This document shows positions 44,548 to 52,560 of a stretch of 64,000 nucleotides of DNA, piece by piece. Source of the DNA: Sphingomonas phyllosphaerae FA2 (GTDB lineage: Bacteria; Pseudomonadota; Alphaproteobacteria; Sphingomonadales; Sphingomonadaceae); assembly GCF_000427645.1 (NCBI RefSeq), contig NZ_KE386571.1, positions 3,334,395 to 3,398,394 of the forward strand, given 5' to 3'. The stretch's first letter is position 1; every line of letters starts with the position of its first letter. The notes beneath the pieces are model-generated. The model was not told where the DNA came from. It saw nothing but the letters and a program-made list of their open reading frames with translations, and did not search any database. A program made the position numbers and the translations under genes.

Positions 44548-45078
44548 ATGAAGAAGATTTTCGCAACCGCAGTCGCTGCGGCCACGTTTGCGGTGTCGGC
44601 ACCGGCGATGGCGGTGACCAATATCGATCTCGGGCCGGATGGCTCGGACGTTCAGTTCGGTTCTTTCACCATCAGCGGGACCGCGGCGGCGCAAGGCCTC
44701 TCTCAGGACTTCACGTTCAACGTTCCGTCTGACGGTATCGTCAGCGCGTCGGGCACCGCCACGATCAGCTTGGCGACCAACAGCGCGATTCAGCTGACTT
44801 CTATCGTCCTGAATGGCATTTCGAAGGCTGCCGTGCTGAGCGCTGACGGTTCGGCCTATCAAGCGGCGATCAACAACATCGTCACGAATGCCACCAACCC
44901 GCAGACGCTGCGTGTTAACTACAATGTGACCGGCCGCGGCGGCATTGCTACGGGCACCGTCAGCTGGACGTCGGCGGTTCCGGAGCCGGGCAGCTGGGCG
45001 CTCATGATCCTGGGCTTCGGCATCGTCGGTTATGCGATGCGTCGTCGCCCGTCGGTCCGTTTCGCGCAGGCGATCTGA
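44548..45078 (+). CDS. PEPxxWA-CTERM sorting-domain protein
   Basis: This is a 176-residue exported protein. The signal peptide is MKKIFATAVAAATFAVSAPAMA. The mature part is Ser/Thr/Ala/Gly-rich, with beta-type segments and no Cys. The C-terminal sorting signal reads VPEPGSWALMILGFGIVG followed by YAMRRR, the classic arrangement of Pro-Glu-Pro, membrane helix and basic tail. The exosortase encoded 12 kb upstream is the likely processing enzyme, after which the protein would be attached to or released with the surface polymer. It is monocistronic, with a long leader and a strong terminator. Function of the mature domain is unknown. Confidence 0.93.
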   Translation: MKKIFATAVAAATFAVSAPAMAVTNIDLGPDGSDVQFGSFTISGTAAAQGLSQDFTFNVPSDGIVSASGTATISLATNSAIQLTSIVLNGISKAAVLSADGSAYQAAINNIVTNATNPQTLRVNYNVTGRGGIATGTVSWTSAVPEPGSWALMILGFGIVGYAMRRRPSVRFAQAI

Positions 45079-45124
45079 TCGCGGCATCGCACCGGCGCTT
45101 CGGCGTCGTGGCGGTGACGATATG

Positions 45125-45167
45125 AAAGCGGCGGCATGCCCGGTCGGGAATGCCGCCGCTTTTCGTT
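45125..45167 (+). terminator. Rho-independent terminator after PEP-CTERM gene
   Basis: A perfect 13-base-pair stem (AAAGCGGCGGCAT with ATGCCGCCGCTTT) encloses a 12-base loop at 45125-45162 and is followed by TCGTTT. It begins 46 bases after the stop codon. This is the clearest intrinsic terminator in the window. Confidence 0.85.
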
Positions 45168-45236
45168 TGCGGCGGAGTCGCGCGAGCGTGGAGCGCCCGC
45201 ATAACCAATCGACGTGGACGGTAGGGAGCGGTTAGG

Positions 45237-46265
45237 GTGGAGTCGCTATCCCCCATGCGTGACCCGGAGCCTGCCCCTGCCGAATCGCCCGACCCTTCGC
45301 CGTGCGATCATCGATCCGGTGCGACCGGGGCGCCCACGATGACGATCGGCTTCGTCATCCTGTCGCATCGCGATCCCGCGCAATTGCTGCGACTCGTCAC
45401 CACGCTCAACCGGCTGTACGACGACCCGCCGATCGCCTGTCATCACGACATGGCCCAATCCGCGATCGACGTCGGCGCCTTCCCGGACAACGTCCGCTTC
45501 GTCCAGCCGAGCATCCGCACCGGCTGGGCGAAATGGTCGGTGGTCCAGGGATTTTTTGCGGCGTTGCGGTTGCTCTACGACCATGACGCGCCCGACTGGT
45601 TCGTGTTGCTGAGCGCAGTGGATTACCCGGTCCGCCGCGCCGCGGCGGTGCGGGCCGACCTGAGTGCGCTGGATGCGGATGCGCTGATCGATTTTCGCCG
45701 CCTCGACGACACCGCCGAGAGTGCCGCCGCGCGCTTCGGCCCGCGCAATCCCGAACTCGAACAGTTCGAGTCGGCGATCAACCGCCGCCTGAAGCGCACC
45801 CGCTATGAGGGCGCGCAGCTCTGGCTTCCGATGCTGCGCTTCGACGACGGCGGTCGCCGGGTACGACCGGGGCGCCGCACGCTGGATCTTCCGTTCAGGA
45901 CGCCGTTCCGGCCGTTCTCGCGCGATTTGCGATGCTTCGACGGGGATCATTGGTTTACGGGCAACGCCCGCGTCGCGCGGCTGCTGCTCAACCCGACGGC
46001 GCGGCACCTGAGGCTGCAACAATATCTGTCGATGCGCACCAGCCCCGACGAATGCTATTTCCAGACGGTGCTGTGCAACGAGCCCGGTCTGCGGCTCGTG
46101 CGCGACAATCGCCGCTATGCCCAGTGGAATGGCGGCGGGGCGCATCCGCAATCGCTGACCGAAGCCGATCTCGGCGCGATCGCGGCCTCGAATGCGCATT
46201 TCGCGCGCAAGTTCGCCGCTGGCGCGCCGGTGCTCGACCGGATCGACGCCATGCTGTTCGACTGA
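45237..46265 (+). CDS. GT14-type (beta-1,6-N-acetylglucosaminyltransferase-like) protein
   Basis: This 342-residue protein matches the core-2/I-branching group. The catalytic domain starts MTIGFVILSHRDPAQL and includes FVQPSIRTGWAKWSVVQGFF, WFVLLSAVDYPVR and TSPDECYFQTVLCN, the last holding the conserved Asp-Glu pair of the family. The start is uncertain. GTG 45237 has GGGAG eight bases upstream; ATG 45255 and ATG 45339 (directly at the domain) are alternatives. It follows the PEP-CTERM terminator and lies 16 bases before the phosphoesterase gene. Bacterial members probably add branching sugars to surface glycans. Confidence 0.85.
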   Translation: MESLSPMRDPEPAPAESPDPSPCDHRSGATGAPTMTIGFVILSHRDPAQLLRLVTTLNRLYDDPPIACHHDMAQSAIDVGAFPDNVRFVQPSIRTGWAKWSVVQGFFAALRLLYDHDAPDWFVLLSAVDYPVRRAAAVRADLSALDADALIDFRRLDDTAESAAARFGPRNPELEQFESAINRRLKRTRYEGAQLWLPMLRFDDGGRRVRPGRRTLDLPFRTPFRPFSRDLRCFDGDHWFTGNARVARLLLNPTARHLRLQQYLSMRTSPDECYFQTVLCNEPGLRLVRDNRRYAQWNGGGAHPQSLTEADLGAIAASNAHFARKFAAGAPVLDRIDAMLFD

Positions 46266-46281
46266 ATTGCACGCGCGCGCC

Positions 46282-47052
46282 GTGGGACGTTTCCGTGACC
46301 TGATCGGATGGCCGCCGCCGCGCCGCGCCGCGGTGCCGGCCGGGATGCGCGTCTATGCGATCGGCGACGTGCATGGCCGCGCCGATCTGTTGCAGCCGCT
46401 GCTCGGCTGGATCGCCGAGGATCATGCGCGCCGCGGCGGCGAGGCGGCGCTGCACATCGTCGCCCTGGGTGACCTGATCGATCGCGGGCAGGCGTCGGCG
46501 AAGGTCATCGAGCTGTTCGCTGCGGACACTCGCAGCGATGTGCATTATTCGTTCCTGAGCGGGAATCATGAGGAGATGCTGCTCGCGATCCTCGATGGCG
46601 AGGCGGAGGGCGTTCCCGACTGGCTGGATCATGGCGGGGCGGAGACGCTGGAGAGCTATGGCGTCGACCCGGCGCGCTTCTGGGACGATCCGGAGGCGTT
46701 GCCGCGCGTGCTGCGTGCCGCGTTGCCGTCGCGGCACATCGCGTTCCTGCGCGCGATGCGCGATCAGGTGCGGATCGGCGACTATCTGTTCGTCCATGCC
46801 GGCATTCGTCCGGGCGTGCCGATCGACGAGCAGGAGGGGCGCGACCTGCGGTGGATCCGCAAGGAGTTCCTGACCAGCCACGTCGATCATGGTCCTGTGG
46901 TGGTGCACGGGCATACGATCGTGCCGAAGGTCGATTATCGCCGCAATCGGATCGCGATCGACACCGGGGCGTATCGCACCGGGCGATTGACGGCGCTGGG
47001 ACTGGAGGGAGAGGCGCGCTGGACGCTGACCAGCCGGCTGGACGGGGCATGA
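46282..47052 (+). CDS. Metallophosphoesterase (serine/threonine phosphatase-like)
   Basis: This is a 256-residue calcineurin-type phosphoesterase. Metal-site motifs are YAIGDVHGRADLL, VALGDLIDRG, FLSGNHEEM, a central FVHAGIRPG and VVHGHTIV, all in family order. These proteins hydrolyse phosphoproteins or diadenosine tetraphosphate. The start is uncertain: GTG 46282 gives the usual 21-residue lead before the first motif, and TTG 46267 and ATG 46345 are alternatives. It follows GT14 closely and precedes folA by 43 bases. Confidence 0.88.
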   Translation: MGRFRDLIGWPPPRRAAVPAGMRVYAIGDVHGRADLLQPLLGWIAEDHARRGGEAALHIVALGDLIDRGQASAKVIELFAADTRSDVHYSFLSGNHEEMLLAILDGEAEGVPDWLDHGGAETLESYGVDPARFWDDPEALPRVLRAALPSRHIAFLRAMRDQVRIGDYLFVHAGIRPGVPIDEQEGRDLRWIRKEFLTSHVDHGPVVVHGHTIVPKVDYRRNRIAIDTGAYRTGRLTALGLEGEARWTLTSRLDGA

Positions 47053-47095
47053 TGCAGACTTTCCTCGCGCCCGCGTCGCGCCTAGCGCGGCACCT

Positions 47096-47563
47096 ATGAT
47101 CATCTTCGTTCTCGCACGCGCCGATAATGGCGTCATCGGCGTCGACGGCCGGTTGCCGTGGCGGCTGCCGGCGGACCTCAGGCGATTCAAGGCGCTGACG
47201 ATGGGCACGCCGATGGTGATGGGGCGCAAGACCTTCGAGAGCTTCCCCGCGCCGCTGCCCGGGCGGCGGCATATCGTCCTGACGCGCGATCGCGGTTGGT
47301 CCGCCGAAGGGGCCGAGGTGGCGCATGGGGTCGAGGAAGCGCTCGCGCTTGCGGGCGAGGGTGACGTGACGGTCGTCGGGGGCGCGGAAATCTATGCGCT
47401 GCTGCTCGCTCGCGCCGACCGGATCGAGCTGACCGAGGTGCATTGCGCCCCTGAGGGCGATGCGCGGGTGCCGGTCTTCACCGGGTGGCGCGAGGTGGCG
47501 CGGGTCGCGCATCCGGCGGAGGGCGAGCGGCCCGGCTATGATTTCGTGACGCTGGTACGGTGA
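47096..47563 (+). CDS. folA: Dihydrofolate reductase
   Basis: This is a 155-residue enzyme that reduces dihydrofolate to tetrahydrofolate with NADPH. Motifs are IIFVLARADNGVIGVDGRLPW (with the substrate-site Trp region), DLRRFKALTMGTPMVMGRKTFES and VVGGAEIYALLL, which carry the catalytic Asp and the cofactor site. Length is normal for bacterial FolA. It lies in the housekeeping block just before ribF, with a 24-base gap. Confidence 0.96.
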   Translation: MIIFVLARADNGVIGVDGRLPWRLPADLRRFKALTMGTPMVMGRKTFESFPAPLPGRRHIVLTRDRGWSAEGAEVAHGVEEALALAGEGDVTVVGGAEIYALLLARADRIELTEVHCAPEGDARVPVFTGWREVARVAHPAEGERPGYDFVTLVR

Positions 47564-47587
47564 CCATGCAGGCGCTAAGGGCGGCCG

Positions 47588-48514
47588 ATGCAGCGGCTTG
47601 ACGGCGGCGCGGCGGTGCCTGACGCCCTGGCGGGCGCGATCGTCGCGCTGGGCAATTTCGACGGTTTTCACCTGGGGCATCAGGCGGTTGTCGCGCGGGC
47701 GGTCGATCGCGCGCGCGCCGAGGGGCGGCCGGCGCTGGTCGCGACCTTCGATCCGCATCCGGTCCGCCACTTCCGCCCCGATACCAAGCCGTTCCGGCTG
47801 ACCACGCTCGACCAGCGGGCGCGGCTGTTCGCCGCGGCGAGGGCGGACGGCATGGTGGTGTTTCATTTCGACGCCACGCTGGCGGCGCTGCCCGCCGACG
47901 TGTTCATCGCCGAGCGGCTGATCGGGGCGTTGCGGGTCGGGGGCGTCGTGACGGGGGAGGATTTCACCTTCGGCCATGCCAAGAGCGGGAATATCGCGAC
48001 GTTGCGCGCGGCGGGCGAACGGGCGGGCTTCTCGGTCGATACGGTCGGCGCGGTGCTGCTGGATGGCGAGCCGGTGTCGTCGACGCGCATCCGCGCGGCG
48101 CTGCGTGGCGGCGATCCGCGCGGCGCGGCGCGGCTGTTGACGCGGCCGTTCGCGATCGAGGGTGTCGTCCAGCATGGCGACAAGCTGGGGCGGACGATCG
48201 GCTATCCCACCGCGAACCTCGACATGGGGCCGTATCTGCGCCCCGCGTACGGGATCTACGCGGTACGGGGGCGGCTGGCCGATGGGCGCGTGGTGAAGGG
48301 CGCGGCGAATCTGGGCATTCGACCGACGTTCGATCCGCCCAAGGAACTGCTGGAGCCGTATTTCTTCGACTTTTCGGGTGACCTGTACGGACAGGTGATC
48401 GAGGTCGAGCTGATCGAGTGGCTGCGCGCCGAGGCGAGGTTCGACAACCTCGACGCGCTGGTCGCGCAGATGGACCTGGACTGCGCGCGTGCGCGTGAGT
48501 TGCTGGCGGACTAA
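47588..48514 (+). CDS. ribF: Bifunctional riboflavin kinase/FAD synthetase
   Basis: This is a 308-residue enzyme that makes FMN and FAD from riboflavin and ATP. The N-terminal adenylyltransferase domain has GNFDGFHLGHQAV, with the GxFDGxHxGH nucleotidyltransferase signature, and an SSTRIRAAL segment. The C-terminal kinase domain has GRTIGYPTANLDMG and PAYGIYAVRG. It lies 24 bases upstream of ileS, a gene order (ribF-ileS-lspA) that is widespread in proteobacteria. Confidence 0.96.
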   Translation: MQRLDGGAAVPDALAGAIVALGNFDGFHLGHQAVVARAVDRARAEGRPALVATFDPHPVRHFRPDTKPFRLTTLDQRARLFAAARADGMVVFHFDATLAALPADVFIAERLIGALRVGGVVTGEDFTFGHAKSGNIATLRAAGERAGFSVDTVGAVLLDGEPVSSTRIRAALRGGDPRGAARLLTRPFAIEGVVQHGDKLGRTIGYPTANLDMGPYLRPAYGIYAVRGRLADGRVVKGAANLGIRPTFDPPKELLEPYFFDFSGDLYGQVIEVELIEWLRAEARFDNLDALVAQMDLDCARARELLAD

Positions 48515-48538
48515 CCCGTCGTTAAGGCTAAGAGACAC

Positions 48539-51418
48539 ATGGCCGACGCACCCGACACTTCGCGCGACTGGCGCGACACCGTATTCCTGCCGCAGACCGG
48601 CTTTCCGATGAAAGCGGGGCTCGCGCAGAAGGAGCCCGCAATCCTCGACCGCTGGAAGCGGATCGGGCTGTACCAGCAGCTGCGCCAGCAGCGGCTGGGG
48701 CGCGAGCGGTTCATCCTCCACGACGGCCCGCCCTACGCCAATGGCGACATCCACATGGGTCACGCGATGAACAAGGTGCTGAAGGACGTTATCGTCCGCA
48801 GCCGCTCGCTGATGGGCTATGACGCGCCTTACGTGCCGGGCTGGGATTGCCACGGGCTGCCGATCGAGTGGAAGGTCGAGGAAGCGTATCGCGCGAAGAA
48901 GCTCGACAAGGATCAGGTGCCGGTCGCGCAATTCCGCGCCGAGTGCCGCGCCTATGCCGAAAAATGGGTGGCGGTGCAGCGCGACGAGTTCGAGCGGCTG
49001 GGCGTGATGGGCGATTGGGACGATCCCTATCTGACCATGAAGTTCGAGGCCGAGGCGACGATCGCGGGCGAGTTGCTCAAGTTCGCCGAGAGCGGCCAGC
49101 TGTATCGCGGCGCGAAGCCGGTGATGTGGAGCCCGGTCGAGAAGACCGCGCTGGCCGAGGCCGAGGTCGAATATGAGGACGTCGTCTCGACGCAGATCGA
49201 CGTCGGGTTCGAGGTGATCGACTGCCCCGAATATCCGGGGCTGGCCGGCACGCTGGCGGTGATCTGGACGACGACGCCGTGGACGATTCCCGTGAACCAG
49301 GCGCTCGCCTATGGGTCGGCGGTCGATTATCTGCAATTCGAGCATGACGGGCGGCGCTATCTGGTCGCCGAGCCGCTGATGCCTGCCTTCACCAAGCGCA
49401 CCGGCATCCCGATGGGCAAGATCATCGCGCTCATCAAGGGCCCGGTGCTGGAGGGCGCGACCGCGCGGCACCCGATGCACCAGCTGGGCGGCTTCTTCGC
49501 GACGCCGCGGCCGTTCTTCGAAGGCGAATTCGTCACCACCGACGCGGGCACCGGGCTCGTCCATATGGCGCCCGATCACGGCGAGGACGACTTCCTGCTG
49601 TGCAAGGCGCATGGGATCGAGCCGGTGTTCGCGGTGGATGGCGCGGGGATGTACCGCGCGGACTGGGCGTGGCTCGGCGGGCAGGGCAGCGTCATCAACA
49701 AGAAGTTCGTCAGCGCCGAGGGGCCGATCTGTTCGGACCTGCGCGCGGCGGGCGGGCTGCTGTCGGCGAGCGATGACTTCGCGCACAGCTATCCGCATTC
49801 GTGGCGATCGAAGGCGAAGGTGATCTTCCGCGCGACGCCGCAGTGGTTCATTCCGATGGATGGCAATGTGAAGCCCTCTCCCCTCGGGGGAGAGGGTTTG
49901 GGTAAGGGGCGGGAGCCTCGCAGAGAGGCCGGTCTCGGTGAGACCCCGGCCCCTCACCCAACCCTCTCCCCGGAGGGGAGAGGGCTAAATGGAGCCACCC
50001 TCCGCGAACTCGCGCTCGACGCGATCTCCCGCACGCAATGGGTCCCCGCCCGCGCTGAGAACCGTATCCGCGCGATGGTCGAGGGACGCCCAGACTGGGT
50101 GATCAGCCGGCAGCGCGCCTGGGGCGTGCCGATCGCGCTCTACGTGCATCGCCCGAGCGGCCAGTATCTCAACGACCCGGCGGTCAACGCGCGGATCATC
50201 GACGCCTTCCGCGCGGGCGGTGCCGATGCGTGGTTCACCGCCGACCATCAGGCGCTGCTCGGCGATAGCTACGACCTCGCCGATTACGAGCCGGTCAACG
50301 ACATTCTCGACGTGTGGTTCGACTCCGGTTCGACGCACGCGTTCGTCGTCGAGGCGCGCTATGGCGAGGGCACGCGTGCGAACCTGTATGTCGAAGGGTC
50401 GGACCAGCATCGCGGCTGGTTCCAGTCGTCGCTGCTGGAAAGCTGCGGGACGCGCGGGCGCGCGCCGTATGACGCGGTGCTGACGCACGGCTTCGCGCTC
50501 GACGGGCAGGGACGCAAGATGTCCAAGTCGCTCGGCAATGTCGTCGACCCACTCAAGGTGATCGGCGAATCGGGCGGCGACATTCTGCGGCTGTGGGCGG
50601 TGTCGACCGATTATTTCGACGACGTGCGGATCGGCAAAGAAGTGCTGGCGACGTCGTCGGACGCATACCGCAAGCTACGCAACACCTTCCGCTATCTGCT
50701 CGGCGCGCTCGACGGGTTCGGCGATGACGAGCGGGTGCCGGTCGCCGACATGCCGGAGCTGGAGCGCTACATGCTCCACCTGCTCCATGCGCTCGATCGC
50801 GAACTGAAGGAGGCGGCGACCGCCTATGAGTTCAACCGCTACGTCCGGCGGCTGACCGACTTCTGCAACGAGGATCTGTCGGCGTTCTTCTTCGACGTGC
50901 GCAAGGACTCGCTCTATTGCGACGCGCCGGGCGACGTGAAGCGCCGTGCGTATCGCACGATGCTCGACGTGCTGTTCCATGCACTGGTCCGCTATGCCGC
51001 GCCTGTGCTGGTCTTCACCGCCGAGGAAGTGTGGCAGGCGCGCTTCCCGGCCGACGACAGTTCGGTGCACTTCCTCGAATGGCCGACGCTGCCCGACGAG
51101 GCCGGGGAGGATGTCGCGCAGCGCTGGCTGAAGGTCCGCGCGTTGCGAGAGCGGGTCACCGAAGCGATCGAGCCGCTGCGCCGCGAGAAGACGGTGCGCT
51201 CCAGCCTTGAGGCGGAAGTGACCGTTCCCGAACTGCCGCTCGATGCGGGCGCGCTGGCGGAGCTGTTCATCGTCGCGAAGGTGAGCGAGGCCGCGACGGT
51301 GGATGTGGCGCGCACCGACTATCACAAATGCGGGCGCTGCTGGCGGCATCTGCCCGAGGTGACGAGCGATGGCGATCTGTGCGCGCGCTGTGCCGATGTG
51401 ACGGGAACGACGGCGTGA
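48539..51418 (+). CDS. ileS: Isoleucyl-tRNA synthetase with in-frame palindromic insertion
   Basis: This is a 959-residue class Ia synthetase. The HIGH motif appears as HMGH (residues 72-75), the KMSKS loop is at 660-664, and a C-terminal zinc finger has Cys pairs in CGRCWRH and CARC. The editing domain lies between. Between ATPQWFIPMD and TLRELALDAISRTQWVPA, residues 446-482 are encoded by a 111-base palindromic element and read PSPLGGEGLG at the start and PHPTLSPEGRG at the end. This insertion is absent from the family as I know it and lies at a surface-exposed junction, so the enzyme is probably still active. AAGAGAC precedes the ATG at 48539. Confidence 0.95.
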   Translation: MADAPDTSRDWRDTVFLPQTGFPMKAGLAQKEPAILDRWKRIGLYQQLRQQRLGRERFILHDGPPYANGDIHMGHAMNKVLKDVIVRSRSLMGYDAPYVPGWDCHGLPIEWKVEEAYRAKKLDKDQVPVAQFRAECRAYAEKWVAVQRDEFERLGVMGDWDDPYLTMKFEAEATIAGELLKFAESGQLYRGAKPVMWSPVEKTALAEAEVEYEDVVSTQIDVGFEVIDCPEYPGLAGTLAVIWTTTPWTIPVNQALAYGSAVDYLQFEHDGRRYLVAEPLMPAFTKRTGIPMGKIIALIKGPVLEGATARHPMHQLGGFFATPRPFFEGEFVTTDAGTGLVHMAPDHGEDDFLLCKAHGIEPVFAVDGAGMYRADWAWLGGQGSVINKKFVSAEGPICSDLRAAGGLLSASDDFAHSYPHSWRSKAKVIFRATPQWFIPMDGNVKPSPLGGEGLGKGREPRREAGLGETPAPHPTLSPEGRGLNGATLRELALDAISRTQWVPARAENRIRAMVEGRPDWVISRQRAWGVPIALYVHRPSGQYLNDPAVNARIIDAFRAGGADAWFTADHQALLGDSYDLADYEPVNDILDVWFDSGSTHAFVVEARYGEGTRANLYVEGSDQHRGWFQSSLLESCGTRGRAPYDAVLTHGFALDGQGRKMSKSLGNVVDPLKVIGESGGDILRLWAVSTDYFDDVRIGKEVLATSSDAYRKLRNTFRYLLGALDGFGDDERVPVADMPELERYMLHLLHALDRELKEAATAYEFNRYVRRLTDFCNEDLSAFFFDVRKDSLYCDAPGDVKRRAYRTMLDVLFHALVRYAAPVLVFTAEEVWQARFPADDSSVHFLEWPTLPDEAGEDVAQRWLKVRALRERVTEAIEPLRREKTVRSSLEAEVTVPELPLDAGALAELFIVAKVSEAATVDVARTDYHKCGRCWRHLPEVTSDGDLCARCADVTGTTA
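49874..49984. repeat. Palindromic element inserted in ileS
   Basis: Two perfect 10-base-pair hairpins, CCCTCTCCCC-TCG-GGGGAGAGGG at 49874-49896 and CCCTCTCCCC-GGA-GGGGAGAGGG at 49962-49984, bound the element. Inside them TTGGGTAAGGGGC and GCCCCTCACCCAA are inverted with one mismatch, so the whole 111 bases can fold on itself. Its length is exactly 37 codons and it begins and ends on codon boundaries, keeping ileS open. It belongs to the group of dispersed repeats that encode PHPTLSPEGRG-like peptides when read by chance. Confidence 0.92.
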
Positions 51419-51918
51419 TTCCGCGCGCCGGATTGCTGCTGGCGGCGGTGGTGTTCGCGGTCGACCAGCTCGTCAAATGGCTGGTAACCGGGCCGCTGCA
51501 GATCGATTTTCTTGGCGCGTATCGCACGTTGCTGCCGATCTTCGATCTGCGTTTCACCAAGAACGAGGGCGTGTCGCTCGGCATGTTGCGCGCCGAAACC
51601 GACACGACGCGCTGGTTGCTGGTCGCCTTCACTGCCGCGATCGCGATCGCGGTGGCGGTGTGGATGTTCCGCGAGCGCAAGCGTGCCGACCAGCTCGCGC
51701 TCGGGCTGGTGCTGGGCGGGGCGATCGGGAATATCGTCGATCGCGTACGGCTGGGCTATGTGGTCGATTTTGCGGATCTGCACTTCGGCGAGTGGCGGCC
51801 CTTTCTGGTATTCAACGTCGCCGATGCCGCGATCACGATCGGCGTGCTGATTCTGCTGGTGCGCGCGCTCCTGATCCGCGAGAAGCGCGACGATGTTTCG
51901 GAGAATGTCCATGCGTAA
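51415..51918 (+). CDS. lspA: Lipoprotein signal peptidase (signal peptidase II)
   Basis: This is a 167-residue inner-membrane aspartic protease that cleaves lipoprotein signal peptides. The two catalytic Asp are in GNIVDRVR and FNVADAAIT, and four membrane segments are visible. The GTG at 51415 overlaps the ileS stop as GTGA. The family N-terminus (GLLLAAVVFAVDQLVKWLV) follows directly. This enzyme would process the many lipoproteins encoded in the window. Confidence 0.95.
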   Translation: MIPRAGLLLAAVVFAVDQLVKWLVTGPLQIDFLGAYRTLLPIFDLRFTKNEGVSLGMLRAETDTTRWLLVAFTAAIAIAVAVWMFRERKRADQLALGLVLGGAIGNIVDRVRLGYVVDFADLHFGEWRPFLVFNVADAAITIGVLILLVRALLIREKRDDVSENVHA

Positions 51919-52363
51919 GTCTGTGGTGGTGGTGGCCGGGATGGCGGCGCTGGGGCTGCTCGCCGGCTGCGGCAAGCGCGGTTACGACCGCGCCCGCCCC
52001 GACGAGTTCGCGGTGGCGCGGCAGGCGCCGCTGATCATCCCGCCCGATTTCGCGCTGGTCCCGCCGCAGCCGGGCGCCGCGCGCACGCAGGGCAACAACC
52101 CGCAGGCGCAGGCAATCGAGGCGCTGTTCGGCGGACCGGCGGCGCGCAGCGCGGGTGAAGCGGGCGTGGTCGAGCAGGCCGGCGGCGCGAGCGCGTCGAC
52201 GCCGGGCATCCGCTCGGGCGTGGGCGATCCGGGGACCAACGTCGTCGACAAGGGGCAGACCACCAGCGACATCGTCGCCGCGCCGCAGGGTGACGGGCAG
52301 GATGCGCGGGCGTCGGTGGGTGGCGCGGCTGCCGCTCCGGCACAGCCGCAGCCGCAGCAATAA
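51911..52363 (+). CDS. DUF3035 lipoprotein
   Basis: This is a 150-residue protein with signal peptide and lipobox (LGLLAGC) followed by a low-complexity mature part. The segment PDEFAVARQAPLIIPPDFALVPPQPG is characteristic of DUF3035, found downstream of lspA in sphingomonads and relatives. Function is unknown. The ATG at 51911 has CGGAGA six bases upstream and overlaps the lspA stop by eight bases; ATG 51893 and 51905 are less well placed. The C-terminal 60 residues are Gly/Ala/Gln-rich and probably disordered. Confidence 0.88.
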   Translation: MRKSVVVVAGMAALGLLAGCGKRGYDRARPDEFAVARQAPLIIPPDFALVPPQPGAARTQGNNPQAQAIEALFGGPAARSAGEAGVVEQAGGASASTPGIRSGVGDPGTNVVDKGQTTSDIVAAPQGDGQDARASVGGAAAAPAQPQPQQ

Positions 52364-52373
52364 GCTCCCCGTC

Positions 52374-52560
52374 GCCCCTGCGGAGGCAGGGGCCAATGGC
52401 TGCTTCGTCATTTCGAGCCATCTGACACAGGCGCGTCGTGCCGTGTGTCAGGTGGCTCTTTCGCAATCGACAGACATGGGTCCCTGCCTTCGCAGGGACG
52501 ACGGTGGTTTTCGTCTGCGCGCTGGGCTTGGGGATCAGGTCCGGGATGACGGATCGGCGG
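52374..52560. repeat. Mosaic of three inverted repeats and an intergenic repeat core
   Basis: Three hairpins follow each other. They are GCCCCTGC/GCAGGGGC (52374-52393), a 14-base-pair stem AGCCATCTGACACA/TGTGTCAGGTGGCT (52416-52457, one G-T pair) and GTCCCTGC/GCAGGGAC (52480-52499). The last part, around 52535-52555, is the sequence GGATCAGGTCCGGGATGACGG, related to repeats near 60260 and 12078. These resemble dispersed sphingomonad intergenic repeats. They lie between convergent genes and could also end both transcripts. Confidence 0.75.

Noticed and set aside
46505..49957. A 1150-codon open frame on the minus strand opposite folA, ribF and ileS
   Set aside because: It is the antisense of well-supported genes, is Arg/His/Pro-rich without any domain, and is expected from high GC third positions.
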